Source: Campylobacteraceae bacterium (GTDB taxonomy: Bacteria; Campylobacterota; Campylobacteria; Campylobacterales; Arcobacteraceae). From it: a stretch of DNA of 64,000 nt. The position numbers and the translations under genes were made by a program. The notes under the pieces were generated by a model. That model was not told where the DNA came from. It worked only from the letters and a program-made list of their open reading frames with translations, and did no database searches. The DNA lies in NCBI GenBank assembly GCA_013373175.1, contig JABXII010000022.1, positions 1 to 64,000 of the forward strand, written 5' to 3'. Below, one piece after another: positions 44,810 through 53,426 of the stretch (position 1 is its first letter; each line of letters opens with the position of its first letter).

Positions 44810-45300
44810 ACTATTTTAAAGATGGTGGAGCTCCAATTGCATTAACTACAGTTGATAAGTTAGTAAATTGGGGTAGGTCAAATTCACTTTGGCCTTTAAC
44901 ATATGGATTAGCATGTTGTGCCATTGAGATGATGGCAACAGGTGCTTCAAGATATGATTTTGATAGATTTGGAACAATTTTTAGAGCAAGTCCAAGACAA
45001 GCAGATGTGATTGTAATAGCTGGTACCTTAACAAAAAAGCATGCAGAGTTTATGAGAAGATTATATGACCAAATGCCAGAACCTAAATGGGTTATCTCTA
45101 TGGGATCTTGCGCGAATACAGGTGGAATGTTTAATACATATGCAACGGTTCAAGGTGCAGATAGAATTGTGCCCGTTGATATTTATCTTCCAGGGTGTGC
45201 ACCTAGACCAGAGACTTTACAGTATGCACTTATGATGCTACAAAAGAAGATTAGAAAAGAGTCTATTTTTAGGAAAATCAAGAAAAAGAGGCTTGTATAA
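44791..45300 (+). CDS. nuoB: NADH-quinone oxidoreductase subunit B
   Basis: A 169-residue peripheral subunit carrying cluster N2, the last [4Fe-4S] centre before quinone. Ligand motifs: GLACCAIEM with the tandem Cys-Cys, GSCANTGG and PGCAPRPE. The frame opens at 44770, but the ATG at 44791 is preceded by AAAGGAG at seven bases, so it is chosen. It overlaps nuoA by 19 bases and shares one base with the nuoC start. Confidence 0.96.
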   Translation: MAQHKVDYFKDGGAPIALTTVDKLVNWGRSNSLWPLTYGLACCAIEMMATGASRYDFDRFGTIFRASPRQADVIVIAGTLTKKHAEFMRRLYDQMPEPKWVISMGSCANTGGMFNTYATVQGADRIVPVDIYLPGCAPRPETLQYALMMLQKKIRKESIFRKIKKKRLV

Positions 45301-46109
45301 TGAGAAAATATACACCTAAAAATGATGTACAAAAAAAATCATACTTTAGTGATAGATTTTATATTACTCCTTCTACGCCTAAAAAAGAAGTAAGTAGTGA
45401 TGAAGTTTATTTAAAAGATTTAGAGTTTTTAAGTAGCAAATATGAAATTCTAAATTCTTATATTGAAATGGATGAATTAGTTATTTATATAAATCCCGAT
45501 GACAATATAAATATTCTTGCATTTTTCAAAGAAGCTTTAGACTATGAAATGTTAATGGAGCTTTCTGCCATTGATTATATTGCAAAAAAAGGTGGGTTTG
45601 AAATTTTCTATGAGATGCTATCTTTAACAAAAAGAAAAAGAGTAAGAATTAAAACTTTTATTAAAGAAAAACAAGAGTTAAACTCTGTTTATGAAGTTTT
45701 TAAAATGGCAAATTGGTCAGAGCGAGAAATGTATGATATGTATGGCGTAAGAGTTTGTAATCATCCAAATTTAAAAAGAATTATTATGCCTGATGATTGG
45801 TATGACCATCCCTTAAGAAAAACATATCCACTACAAGGTGATGAGGCAGCATCTTGGTACGAAGTTGATAAGATTTTTGGAAAAGAAGCAAGGGAAGAGA
45901 TTGGGGCTGAAATAAGAGACTCAGCCGCAATTGATAGATATGATACAAAAAGATTTGCAAGATTAGGTCATGAAGTTCCATATGGAGTAGATATTACAAA
46001 TGGTAAAGAGCCTGAACATACACCAGTACAGTATCAAGAAGAGGGTGGAATCCCTATAATTAAAAAGTTTGACAAGAACAAGAGTGTTACACTAAAGAAG
46101 AGAAGATAA
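45300..46109 (+). CDS. nuoC: NADH-quinone oxidoreductase subunit C
   Basis: A 269-residue 30-kDa-type subunit of the peripheral arm. The signature [13 protein letters not shown]...[13 protein letters not shown] is present, with [12 protein letters not shown] directly after it. The N-terminal 45 residues precede the core as a charged extension. It is separate from nuoD, unlike the fused NuoCD of E. coli. The start overlaps the nuoB stop by one base (TAATG). Confidence 0.94.
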   Translation: MRKYTPKNDVQKKSYFSDRFYITPSTPKKEVSSDEVYLKDLEFLSSKYEILNSYIEMDELVIYINPDDNINILAFFKEALDYEMLMELSAIDYIAKKGGFEIFYEMLSLTKRKRVRIKTFIKEKQELNSVYEVFKMANWSEREMYDMYGVRVCNHPNLKRIIMPDDWYDHPLRKTYPLQGDEAASWYEVDKIFGKEAREEIGAEIRDSAAIDRYDTKRFARLGHEVPYGVDITNGKEPEHTPVQYQEEGGIPIIKKFDKNKSVTLKKRR

Positions 46110-46110
46110 G

Positions 46111-47340
46111 ATGCGACAAACAGCAAATAGATTAAAACCTTTTTTTGAGAATATCAACTTTGAGCGTGAAGATAATACTATGATAGTAAACTTTGGTCCT
46201 CAACACCCTTCAGCTCATGGTCAAATGAGACTTATGCTTGAACTTCAAGGTGAAGAAGTAATAAAAGCAACACCTGGAATTGGATATCTTCACAGAGGTA
46301 TGGAAAAGATGGGTGAGAATATGATTTATAATGAATTCTTACCTACAACTGACCGTATGGATTATATAGCTTCAACTTCAAATAACTATGGTTTTGCTTT
46401 AGCAGTAGAAAAACTACTTGGAATAGAAGCTCCAAGACGAGCTGAAGTTATAAGAACTATGCTTTTAGAACTAAATAGAATTATGTCTCATCTTTTCTGG
46501 CTTGCAACTCATGCCCTTGATGTGGGAGCGATGTCAGTATTTTTATATGCTTTTAGAGAAAGAGAGTATGCAATGGACTTAATAGAAGACTATTGCGGTG
46601 CAAGACTTACTCATAGTGCAGTTAGAATTGGTGGAGTTCCTTTAGATTTACCACAAAACTGGTGTGAAGACTTAGAAAGATTTATTACTAACTTTGAAAA
46701 AGAGATTGATAGATATGAGGGTTTACTTACAGAAAATAGAATCTGGAAAATGAGACTAGAAAATGTAGGTGTGATAGATGAGGAACTAGGAAAATCTTGG
46801 GGATGTTCAGGGATTGTTTTAAGAGCAGCTGGTGTGAAATGGGATTTAAGAAAAGAGATGCCTTATGGTCTTTATCCTGAACTTGATTTTAATGTACCAA
46901 TTGCTAGTACTGGTGATGCCTATGGAAGATATAAATGTTATATCCAAGAGATGAGAGAATCAGCAAAGATTTTAAGACAATTAATTCCTATGTATGAAAG
47001 TAGCCAGAGTCAATTGATGGCTCATGCCCCTGAATATATTTCAGCACCAAAAGAAGATATTATGACTCAAAATTATTCTTTGATGCAACACTTTGTACTT
47101 GTAACTCAAGGAATGAGACCACCAAAGGGTGAAATTTATGTAGCAACTGAATCACCAAAGGGTGAATTAGGATACATGATAGTTAGTGATGGAAGTGCTT
47201 ATGCATACAAAATGAAATTAAGAGCACCATCTTTTTGGCATACAGGAGTATTAGAAGACTTGTTACCTGGACATCAATTAGCAGATGTAGTAACTATTAT
47301 TGGTAACTTAAATATTGTATTTGGTGAAATTGATAGGTAG
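46111..47340 (+). CDS. nuoD: NADH-quinone oxidoreductase subunit D
   Basis: A 409-residue 49-kDa-type subunit lining the quinone site and related to NiFe-hydrogenase large subunits. [19 protein letters not shown] near residue 28 is the family signature, with the quinone-site His, and GYLHRGMEK follows. The C-terminal [25 protein letters not shown] is canonical. One base separates it from nuoC. Confidence 0.96.
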   Translation: MRQTANRLKPFFENINFEREDNTMIVNFGPQHPSAHGQMRLMLELQGEEVIKATPGIGYLHRGMEKMGENMIYNEFLPTTDRMDYIASTSNNYGFALAVEKLLGIEAPRRAEVIRTMLLELNRIMSHLFWLATHALDVGAMSVFLYAFREREYAMDLIEDYCGARLTHSAVRIGGVPLDLPQNWCEDLERFITNFEKEIDRYEGLLTENRIWKMRLENVGVIDEELGKSWGCSGIVLRAAGVKWDLRKEMPYGLYPELDFNVPIASTGDAYGRYKCYIQEMRESAKILRQLIPMYESSQSQLMAHAPEYISAPKEDIMTQNYSLMQHFVLVTQGMRPPKGEIYVATESPKGELGYMIVSDGSAYAYKMKLRAPSFWHTGVLEDLLPGHQLADVVTIIGNLNIVFGEIDR

Positions 47341-47348
47341 AGGGCAGC

Positions 47349-47624
47349 ATGAAAAGATATGATTTAAGACCATTGAAAGATGATTTTTATGACAGAATGT
47401 TAGAACTTATGCATAAGGATATTTCAAAAGGAGAAAATGCAATTTTCCTTTTTGAAATAGGTGACTTTTCATGCGTTCAAAAAAGTGCTGATGTTATAAA
47501 AGAAGCAGGATATACGCTTATGAATTCAATTAAATTCAATGAAGTTGATTGGACTATTGTTGTGAAAAAAGAAAAACCACAAGAAGAAATTGAACAGATT
47601 AATAAAGAAGATAAAGAGGACTAA
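47349..47624 (+). CDS. Complex I accessory subunit in the NuoE position (HP1264/Cj1575-like)
   Basis: A 91-residue acidic protein in the slot where nuoE lies in other bacteria. It has none of the four cysteines of a NuoE [2Fe-2S] site and is far shorter (NuoE is about 160). I match it by position and size to the Helicobacter HP1264 and Campylobacter Cj1575 genes, which replace nuoE in complex I enzymes that use flavodoxin rather than NADH. Residues 1-75 could be a small ferredoxin-like alpha/beta fold, and the tail is Glu/Lys-rich. It abuts the next gene with a one-base overlap. Confidence 0.8.
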   Translation: MKRYDLRPLKDDFYDRMLELMHKDISKGENAIFLFEIGDFSCVQKSADVIKEAGYTLMNSIKFNEVDWTIVVKKEKPQEEIEQINKEDKED

Positions 47625-48433
47625 TGAATACTAAAATAGAAAAAATTTTAAATAGCGATTATATTATCTCATTTGGGTCATTTTTAGCCCAAGATAATGA
47701 GCAAGTAAAAGAAGCAATTATCGAGACTATTGCACAAAGAAACTCAGAGTTTATTTATATGCATCCTATTGATAATATTGATTTAAAAGTTTACTATTCA
47801 CAGTTAATTAAGTATGAAGTAGGAAGTGAAGAAGGTATTGCTTCAATGGTACTTGATACTTTTGCAAATAATGCAAGTGACAAAATAAAAGATTATCTAA
47901 ATGATTTAGATATGGGATATATCTCTGCTGAGAGTTCTGCCGGAGAAGAAGAGTTTGAAGAAGCAAAACAAAAAGCTGAAGAAAGAACTTCAAAAGTATT
48001 AATTGTAGGAAGAGATATTACAACTCATGCTAGAGTAGAAAATATTGTAAAGATATTAGCTGCAATAAAAAAATATAGTGACTTAGAAGTTATTTGCTTA
48101 GATGAAAACACACAAAAACAAGTTGATACCTGTATTGATGAAGATATTGAAGAAGTAGAAGAGTTAGATTCATACAATGGAACAGTAGTTTACTCTATCT
48201 TTGATGAACAAGATTGTCAAAAATTAGTTGGAAGTCAATCCTTTGCAAGAATTGCTAAAGTTCAAGATAAAGATGAGGTTTATTTAAACTACAATGGACA
48301 AAAAGTGAAAAAGCAGTTTATTGTAAATAAAGACCTTTATGGGACAGTAGCTTTATGTCCTATTTTAAATAGCAATGTTAGCTTTTTAACTGAAAACTAT
48401 AGATACAAACAAGTTAGGATAGAGAAGGCTTAA
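47624..48433 (+). CDS. Complex I subunit in the NuoF position (HP1265/Cj1574-like), NuoG-related
   Basis: A 269-residue protein with no FMN, NADH or Fe-S motif of NuoF. Residues 13-45 (IISFGSFLAQDN then FIYMHPIDN) parallel NuoG residues about 375-405 (VISVGSFLKSDL then LYFHPVSD). Residues about 131-170 (KVLIVGRDITTHARVENIVK then KKYSDLEVICL) parallel NuoG about 535-575 (FSLIVGEDLIHSENYEELAK then DKYTSFEVLIL), in the same order. It thus looks like a copy of the C-terminal half of NuoG. An acidic Glu-rich stretch (105-125) links the two halves. It may complete the electron-input module. Confidence 0.82.
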   Translation: MNTKIEKILNSDYIISFGSFLAQDNEQVKEAIIETIAQRNSEFIYMHPIDNIDLKVYYSQLIKYEVGSEEGIASMVLDTFANNASDKIKDYLNDLDMGYISAESSAGEEEFEEAKQKAEERTSKVLIVGRDITTHARVENIVKILAAIKKYSDLEVICLDENTQKQVDTCIDEDIEEVEELDSYNGTVVYSIFDEQDCQKLVGSQSFARIAKVQDKDEVYLNYNGQKVKKQFIVNKDLYGTVALCPILNSNVSFLTENYRYKQVRIEKA

Positions 48434-48435
48434 TA

Positions 48436-50910
48436 ATGAGTGATACAATCAGCTTAACAATTAATGGAAAAGTTGTTGAAGCTAAAAGTGATGAAACTGT
48501 CTTAAATACAGCAAGGGCAAATGATATATTTATTCCTGCTTTATGCTATTTAACAAGATGTTCTCCAACACTAGCTTGTAGACTTTGTCTTGTAGAAGCA
48601 GACGGAAAACAAATCTACGCTTGTAATGCTAAAGTAAAAGAAGGGATGAATGTAACAACTTCAACTCCTAATATCGAAAAAGAAAGACGAGCTATTATGG
48701 AGGTTTACGATGTAAACCATCCATTACAATGTGGAGTTTGTGACCAAAGTGGAGAGTGTGAATTACAAAACTATACTCTTTATATGAAACTAGATTCGCA
48801 AAGCTATTCTATTAAAGATGTTCCAAGACCAACACAACATTGGGGAGTTATGAATTATGACCCAGGTCTTTGTATTGTCTGTGAAAAGTGTGTAACTGTT
48901 TGTAAAGATATGATTGGTTCAAATGCCTTAAGTACAGTAAAAAGAGGTTCTGAGGCAATTGATAAAACCTTCAAAGATGAGATGCCAAAAGATGCATACT
49001 CTATGTGGAATAAATTAAATAAATCACTTATAGGTTTTGAAGAAGATAATTGTACTGATTGTGGTGAGTGTATTTCTGTTTGTCCTGTTGGAGCTTTAGT
49101 TTCACATGATTTCCAGTACAAATCAAATGCTTGGGAGCTTACAAGAATTCCAGCTGCTAACCCTCATTCTAGTGATTGTGCTTTTATGTATTATGAAACA
49201 AAACATACCTCTGTAGATGATTCAAGTCCTAAGATTTATAGAGTTACAAATGAACATCACTATTCGACACTAAATGGGGCTGCAAGATTTGCTTATGATT
49301 TTGAAAATAAAACCCAAGGAAAAGATGAAAAAGCTTTTGGTGAAGCAATAGAAGCTTTCAAAAAAGCTGACTCTATAAAGTTTAATTCATATATTACAAA
49401 TGAAGAGACTTTACTTTTACAAAAAATAGCTCAAAAAACAGGAGCAAAATTAGTAAATAAAGATGCTTTTAGATTTAAAAGATTTATGGAAAACTATACT
49501 TTAACTTCTGGTAAATCTCTTTATTCTGCAACATTAAAAGATGTACATGAATCAAATTTTGTAATCTCTGTTGGCTCTTTTTTAAAATCTGATTTACCAA
49601 GTGCTAGATATGCTTTTAATAACTCTGTTATTATGAATAAAGGCGCAGCACTATATTTTCATCCTGTAAGTGATAAAGTTATAGAAAAAGTTGGAAAAAA
49701 GGGAAAAACATCAGAGTTTATCTACCACAAACCAAATGTTGAAAGCTCAATTTTATACCTTATCTTACATCTTTTTGCAAAAGATTTACCAAGTGAAATT
49801 CAAGAGTATATTGACTCTAAAAAAGAAACAAGAACTAAAACAGTTGTTGAATCTAAAAAAGAGCAAGTAGTTGAACTTGTAAAAGATGAAGAGACAGGCG
49901 AAGAAAAAGAGGTAAAAAAACTTGTAACTAAGAAAGAAGAAAAAGAAGTAGAATTTGAATATACAAAGTTCTTAGATGTAATTGAAAAAGATGAGACTTT
50001 CTTAGAATTAATTGATTCAATGCTTGCTAAAAAAGATAAGTTCTCACTAATAGTAGGAGAAGATTTAATTCATAGTGAAAACTATGAAGAATTAGCAAAA
50101 CTTTGTGGATTAGTTGATAAATATACTTCTTTTGAGGTGTTAATTCTTCCTACTCAAACTAACACTTTAGGAGTTAGTTTAATTTGTGATGAATTGTTTG
50201 AAGATGAAACTGGTTTTGTCCTTGGATACAATGAAAAAGCTGATTTTGAATTAAGTGCTTTAGGAGATGGAAATCTTGATATTCCTGCCCTTAATCAACA
50301 AGAAGGAACTTTTACAAATATTGATAAGAGAATAATTCCTACTAATGTAGCTATTGATTATAAAGGTTATGTTTTAAATGAGCTTGCAAATGAGATTTTA
50401 GAGTGTGATGTTGATTATACCATTGAATATACAAGTGAACTTCCTGAAGAAAAAGGCTATTGTAAAATAGAGTTTGATGAACTTCCTAACTATTTTGGAA
50501 ATGATAGAGTTGAGTATAGAGGTTATGATTTAAAAGTTAGTAATAGTGAAATAGAAGAAAAAATAGATTTAAAAACTTCAACTGCTTTAGTTTCAAAAGA
50601 AGATGAAATTATTATCTACAAAGCTAATCCTATAAATCAGTTCAATGAATTTACTGCAATTGCCCATGAATTTAAAGACAAACTTCAAAGTGGTATTTTC
50701 TTTTCAAAAGCATTATTTGAAAAACTTGAACTAGAAGAAAACCAAGAAGTTATAGTTGAAGTAGCAGATGTGAAAAGAACTTTAAAAGCTTATTTAGATA
50801 AACAAATTGATGGAGAGATTGCTTTAGTTTCTACTTTTGAAAAAGATTTAGATACTAAAGTATTCTTTGAAAACTCAAGATATGCAATAGCAAAAGTTAT
50901 GAGAGACTAA
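48436..50910 (+). CDS. nuoG: NADH-quinone oxidoreductase subunit G
   Basis: An 824-residue subunit holding most peripheral Fe-S clusters. N-terminal [2Fe-2S]: CYLTRCSPTLACRLC then CNAK. His/Cys-ligated [4Fe-4S]: HPLQCGVCDQSGEC. A ferredoxin-type pair follows: CIVCEKCVTVC and CTDCGECISVCPVG. The C-terminal part (about 260-824) is a degenerate molybdopterin-oxidoreductase-like domain. It is interrupted near 460-510 by a Lys/Glu-rich insertion (KKEQVVELVKDEETGEEKEV). Electrons likely enter here from flavodoxin, since no NuoF is present. It starts three bases after the previous stop. Confidence 0.94.
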   Translation: MSDTISLTINGKVVEAKSDETVLNTARANDIFIPALCYLTRCSPTLACRLCLVEADGKQIYACNAKVKEGMNVTTSTPNIEKERRAIMEVYDVNHPLQCGVCDQSGECELQNYTLYMKLDSQSYSIKDVPRPTQHWGVMNYDPGLCIVCEKCVTVCKDMIGSNALSTVKRGSEAIDKTFKDEMPKDAYSMWNKLNKSLIGFEEDNCTDCGECISVCPVGALVSHDFQYKSNAWELTRIPAANPHSSDCAFMYYETKHTSVDDSSPKIYRVTNEHHYSTLNGAARFAYDFENKTQGKDEKAFGEAIEAFKKADSIKFNSYITNEETLLLQKIAQKTGAKLVNKDAFRFKRFMENYTLTSGKSLYSATLKDVHESNFVISVGSFLKSDLPSARYAFNNSVIMNKGAALYFHPVSDKVIEKVGKKGKTSEFIYHKPNVESSILYLILHLFAKDLPSEIQEYIDSKKETRTKTVVESKKEQVVELVKDEETGEEKEVKKLVTKKEEKEVEFEYTKFLDVIEKDETFLELIDSMLAKKDKFSLIVGEDLIHSENYEELAKLCGLVDKYTSFEVLILPTQTNTLGVSLICDELFEDETGFVLGYNEKADFELSALGDGNLDIPALNQQEGTFTNIDKRIIPTNVAIDYKGYVLNELANEILECDVDYTIEYTSELPEEKGYCKIEFDELPNYFGNDRVEYRGYDLKVSNSEIEEKIDLKTSTALVSKEDEIIIYKANPINQFNEFTAIAHEFKDKLQSGIFFSKALFEKLELEENQEVIVEVADVKRTLKAYLDKQIDGEIALVSTFEKDLDTKVFFENSRYAIAKVMRD

Positions 50911-50911
50911 A

Positions 50912-51904
50912 ATGGAAACTTCAATTTTAATAGAAACAGTTGTTAAAGCCGTAGTTGTACTTTCTGTATTTGCTGCACTTGCAGGATTTACAACATATAT
51001 TGAAAGAAAAATATTAGCTTTTATGCAAAGAAGATTGGGACCTATGAATGTTGGACCTCATGGTCTTTTACAATTAGCAGCGGATGGAATAAAGCTTTTT
51101 ACAAAAGAGGACTTTATTCCAGCAAATGCAGCGAAACCTGTATTTATGATAGCTCCAATTATAACTGCAGCAACTGCATTTATAGCCATGACTGCAATTC
51201 CATTTTTTCCAGAGTTTGAACTTTTTGGATATACCGTAAGACCAATTATTGCTGATATCAATGTTGGGGTTTTATTTGTTTTAGGAGTAGCTTCAGTAGG
51301 TCTTTATGGACCACTATTAGCAGGAATGAGTAGTGCTAATAAATGGGCTCTTTTAGGGGGAGCTAGAACTGCAATTCAACTTCTATCCTATGAAGTTGTT
51401 TCAGGACTTGCACTTCTTGCACCTCTTATGCTAGTAGGAAGTCTGTCTTTAATAGATATCAACAACTTCCAAGCAGGTGGTTTCACAAACTGGATTGTCT
51501 GGTCTCAACCCTTGGCTTTTATTTTGTTTGTAATAGCAGGTTTTGCAGAGACAAATAGAACTCCTTTTGATTTATTAGAGCATGAAGCAGAGATTGTTGC
51601 AGGATATGCAACAGAGTATTCAGGACTTAGATGGGGAATGTTTTTTATAGGTGAGTATGCAAATTTATTTACAGTATGTTTTTTAATCTCACTTATTTTC
51701 CTTGGAGGTTTTAATGACCTTTGGTTTATTCCAGGTGGTTTAGCAATTGTATTAAAAGTAATGATGTTGATTTTCTTCTTTCTTTGGACAAGAGCTTCAT
51801 GGCCTCATATTAGACCAGACCAACTTATGTGGCTTTGCTGGAAAGTTTTAATGCCATTAGCCGTGATAAATATTTTAATCACTGGCTTAGTATTGATGTT
51901 TTAG
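50912..51904 (+). CDS. nuoH: NADH-quinone oxidoreductase subunit H
   Basis: A 330-residue membrane subunit forming the quinone chamber with NuoB and NuoD; about eight helices. ERKILAFMQRRLGPMNVGPH is the family signature near residue 31. The loop GFAETNRTPFDLLEHEAEIV carries the conserved acidic residues of the E-channel. It starts one base after nuoG, so the two are coupled. Confidence 0.97.
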   Translation: METSILIETVVKAVVVLSVFAALAGFTTYIERKILAFMQRRLGPMNVGPHGLLQLAADGIKLFTKEDFIPANAAKPVFMIAPIITAATAFIAMTAIPFFPEFELFGYTVRPIIADINVGVLFVLGVASVGLYGPLLAGMSSANKWALLGGARTAIQLLSYEVVSGLALLAPLMLVGSLSLIDINNFQAGGFTNWIVWSQPLAFILFVIAGFAETNRTPFDLLEHEAEIVAGYATEYSGLRWGMFFIGEYANLFTVCFLISLIFLGGFNDLWFIPGGLAIVLKVMMLIFFFLWTRASWPHIRPDQLMWLCWKVLMPLAVINILITGLVLMF

Positions 51905-51913
51905 GATTTAGTA

Positions 51914-52537
51914 ATGAGTTTAGACAAACTAAAAAATAGAGACGTTAGCGTTGATGACTATATAAATATATTTGAAGATAAATATCCAAAAACTTCATGG
52001 GAACATTTTAAACAAGTTGTAAAAAGGTCACTAAAGGGTGAACTTTTTAAAGGACTTGGAATTGTTTTAAATATCATGAGACAAGCACTTTTCAAAGGTG
52101 AAATGCAAACAGTTCAATATCCAGCTGAAAAACTTCCTATTGGACCTAGATATAGAGCAGTACATAAACTACTTGCCCTTTTAGAATCTGGTGAAAATAG
52201 ATGTATTGGGTGTGGTCTTTGTGAAAAGATTTGTATTGCTGATTGTATTAGAATGGATACTAGAATTGATGAAAATTCTAGAAAAGAAGTACTTGAATAT
52301 ACGATTAATATGGGTAGATGTATCTTTTGTGGTTATTGTGCAGAAGTTTGCCCAGAGCTTGCAATTGTTCATGGTGGAAGATATGAAAATGCAAGTGAGC
52401 AAAGAGCTCACTTTGCTTTAAAAGAGGATTTATTAACACCTCTTGATAAGTTAGTAGAGCAAAAAGAGTATCCAGGGTTTGGTGCTGTATCCCCTGATGC
52501 AGATGAAAAAATTAAAAAAACACCACTATCATATTAA
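51914..52537 (+). CDS. nuoI: NADH-quinone oxidoreductase subunit I
   Basis: A 207-residue 8Fe ferredoxin-type subunit carrying clusters N6a and N6b. The motifs are CIGCGLCEKIC and CIFCGYCAEVCPELAI. After the last Cys of the first set, the usual Pro is Ile (CIADC), and an extra Cys follows. An N-terminal amphipathic stretch holds it to the membrane arm, and the C-terminal 50 residues include KTPLSY. Nine bases separate it from both neighbours. Confidence 0.95.
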   Translation: MSLDKLKNRDVSVDDYINIFEDKYPKTSWEHFKQVVKRSLKGELFKGLGIVLNIMRQALFKGEMQTVQYPAEKLPIGPRYRAVHKLLALLESGENRCIGCGLCEKICIADCIRMDTRIDENSRKEVLEYTINMGRCIFCGYCAEVCPELAIVHGGRYENASEQRAHFALKEDLLTPLDKLVEQKEYPGFGAVSPDADEKIKKTPLSY

Positions 52538-52546
52538 GGAGTTTGA

Positions 52547-53119
52547 ATGTTTGAGATTGTAGCCTTTTATCTTTTTGCATTTTTAACTGTATCAATGTTT
52601 TCAATTACAGTTTTTACAAATAACTCTTTATATGCATTAAGTTCCCTAGCAGCTGGAATGATATTTATTTCTGCTTTCTTTTTTCTTTTAGAAGCAGAGT
52701 TTTTAGGAGCTGTACAAATTGTAGTTTATACAGGTGCTGTTATGGCTTTATATGCCTTTGGTATGATGTTTTTTGATTCTTTATCAACTGTAAAAGAGAA
52801 TATAAAAAACCCAAGGTTAGTATTTTTATTAACGGGTGTTTCTTCTTTAATTGTAGTTTTAATTTTTACAGCTCCAATTATTGCAACAAATATTCATGCC
52901 CACTATCCTGTTAATACAGAGTGGGGAAACTCTCAACAAGTTGGGATTGTATTATTTACTAAATATTTAGTTCCCTTTGAAATTGCAGCAGTAATGCTTT
53001 TAGTTGCAATGATAGGTGGAATTATTTTAGCAGGTAAAAAGATGAATGTTTCATATACTGAACTTAGTGAAGAAGAAATTGACGTTTTTGAAAAAGAAGA
53101 AAAAGAGAGAAACAAATGA
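52547..53119 (+). CDS. nuoJ: NADH-quinone oxidoreductase subunit J
   Basis: A 190-residue membrane subunit with five helices. YTGAVMALYAFGMMFF in helix 3 contains the pi-bulge region important for coupling. The C-terminus is an acidic tail (ELSEEEIDVFEKEEKERN). The last four bases overlap the nuoK start (ATGA). Confidence 0.94.
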   Translation: MFEIVAFYLFAFLTVSMFSITVFTNNSLYALSSLAAGMIFISAFFFLLEAEFLGAVQIVVYTGAVMALYAFGMMFFDSLSTVKENIKNPRLVFLLTGVSSLIVVLIFTAPIIATNIHAHYPVNTEWGNSQQVGIVLFTKYLVPFEIAAVMLLVAMIGGIILAGKKMNVSYTELSEEEIDVFEKEEKERNK

Positions 53120-53415
53120 GTTTAAATGCATACTTAATTTTATCTGCAATACTTTTCTTTATAGGAATGCTTGGTGTATTAAGAAGAAAAAACCTTTTAA
53201 TGCTTTTCTTCTCAACGGAAATAATGTTAAATGCAGTAAATGTAGGATTAGCAGCAGTATCAAAATTTCAAGAAGATATTACTGGACAAATGTTTGCCTT
53301 TTTTATTATTGCAATCGCTGCAAGTGAGGTTGCTATAGGACTTGGACTTCTTATCCTTTGGTACAAAAAGAATGGTTCAATCAACCTTGATACTTTACAA
53401 AGTATGAAAGGCTAA
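53116..53415 (+). CDS. nuoK: NADH-quinone oxidoreductase subunit K
   Basis: A 99-residue membrane subunit with three helices. The two conserved buried glutamates are visible: TEIMLNAVN in helix 2 and AASEVAIGLGLLI in helix 3. It is a homologue of MrpC in Na+/H+ antiporters. A four-base overlap couples it to nuoJ. Confidence 0.96.
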   Translation: MSLNAYLILSAILFFIGMLGVLRRKNLLMLFFSTEIMLNAVNVGLAAVSKFQEDITGQMFAFFIIAIAASEVAIGLGLLILWYKKNGSINLDTLQSMKG

Positions 53416-53426
53416 GGGTAAAATTT

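Noticed and set aside
49818-49965. Lys/Glu-rich stretch of nuoG as a sign of frameshift
   Set aside because: The frame stays open and the conserved domain resumes on both sides, so it is an in-frame insertion.
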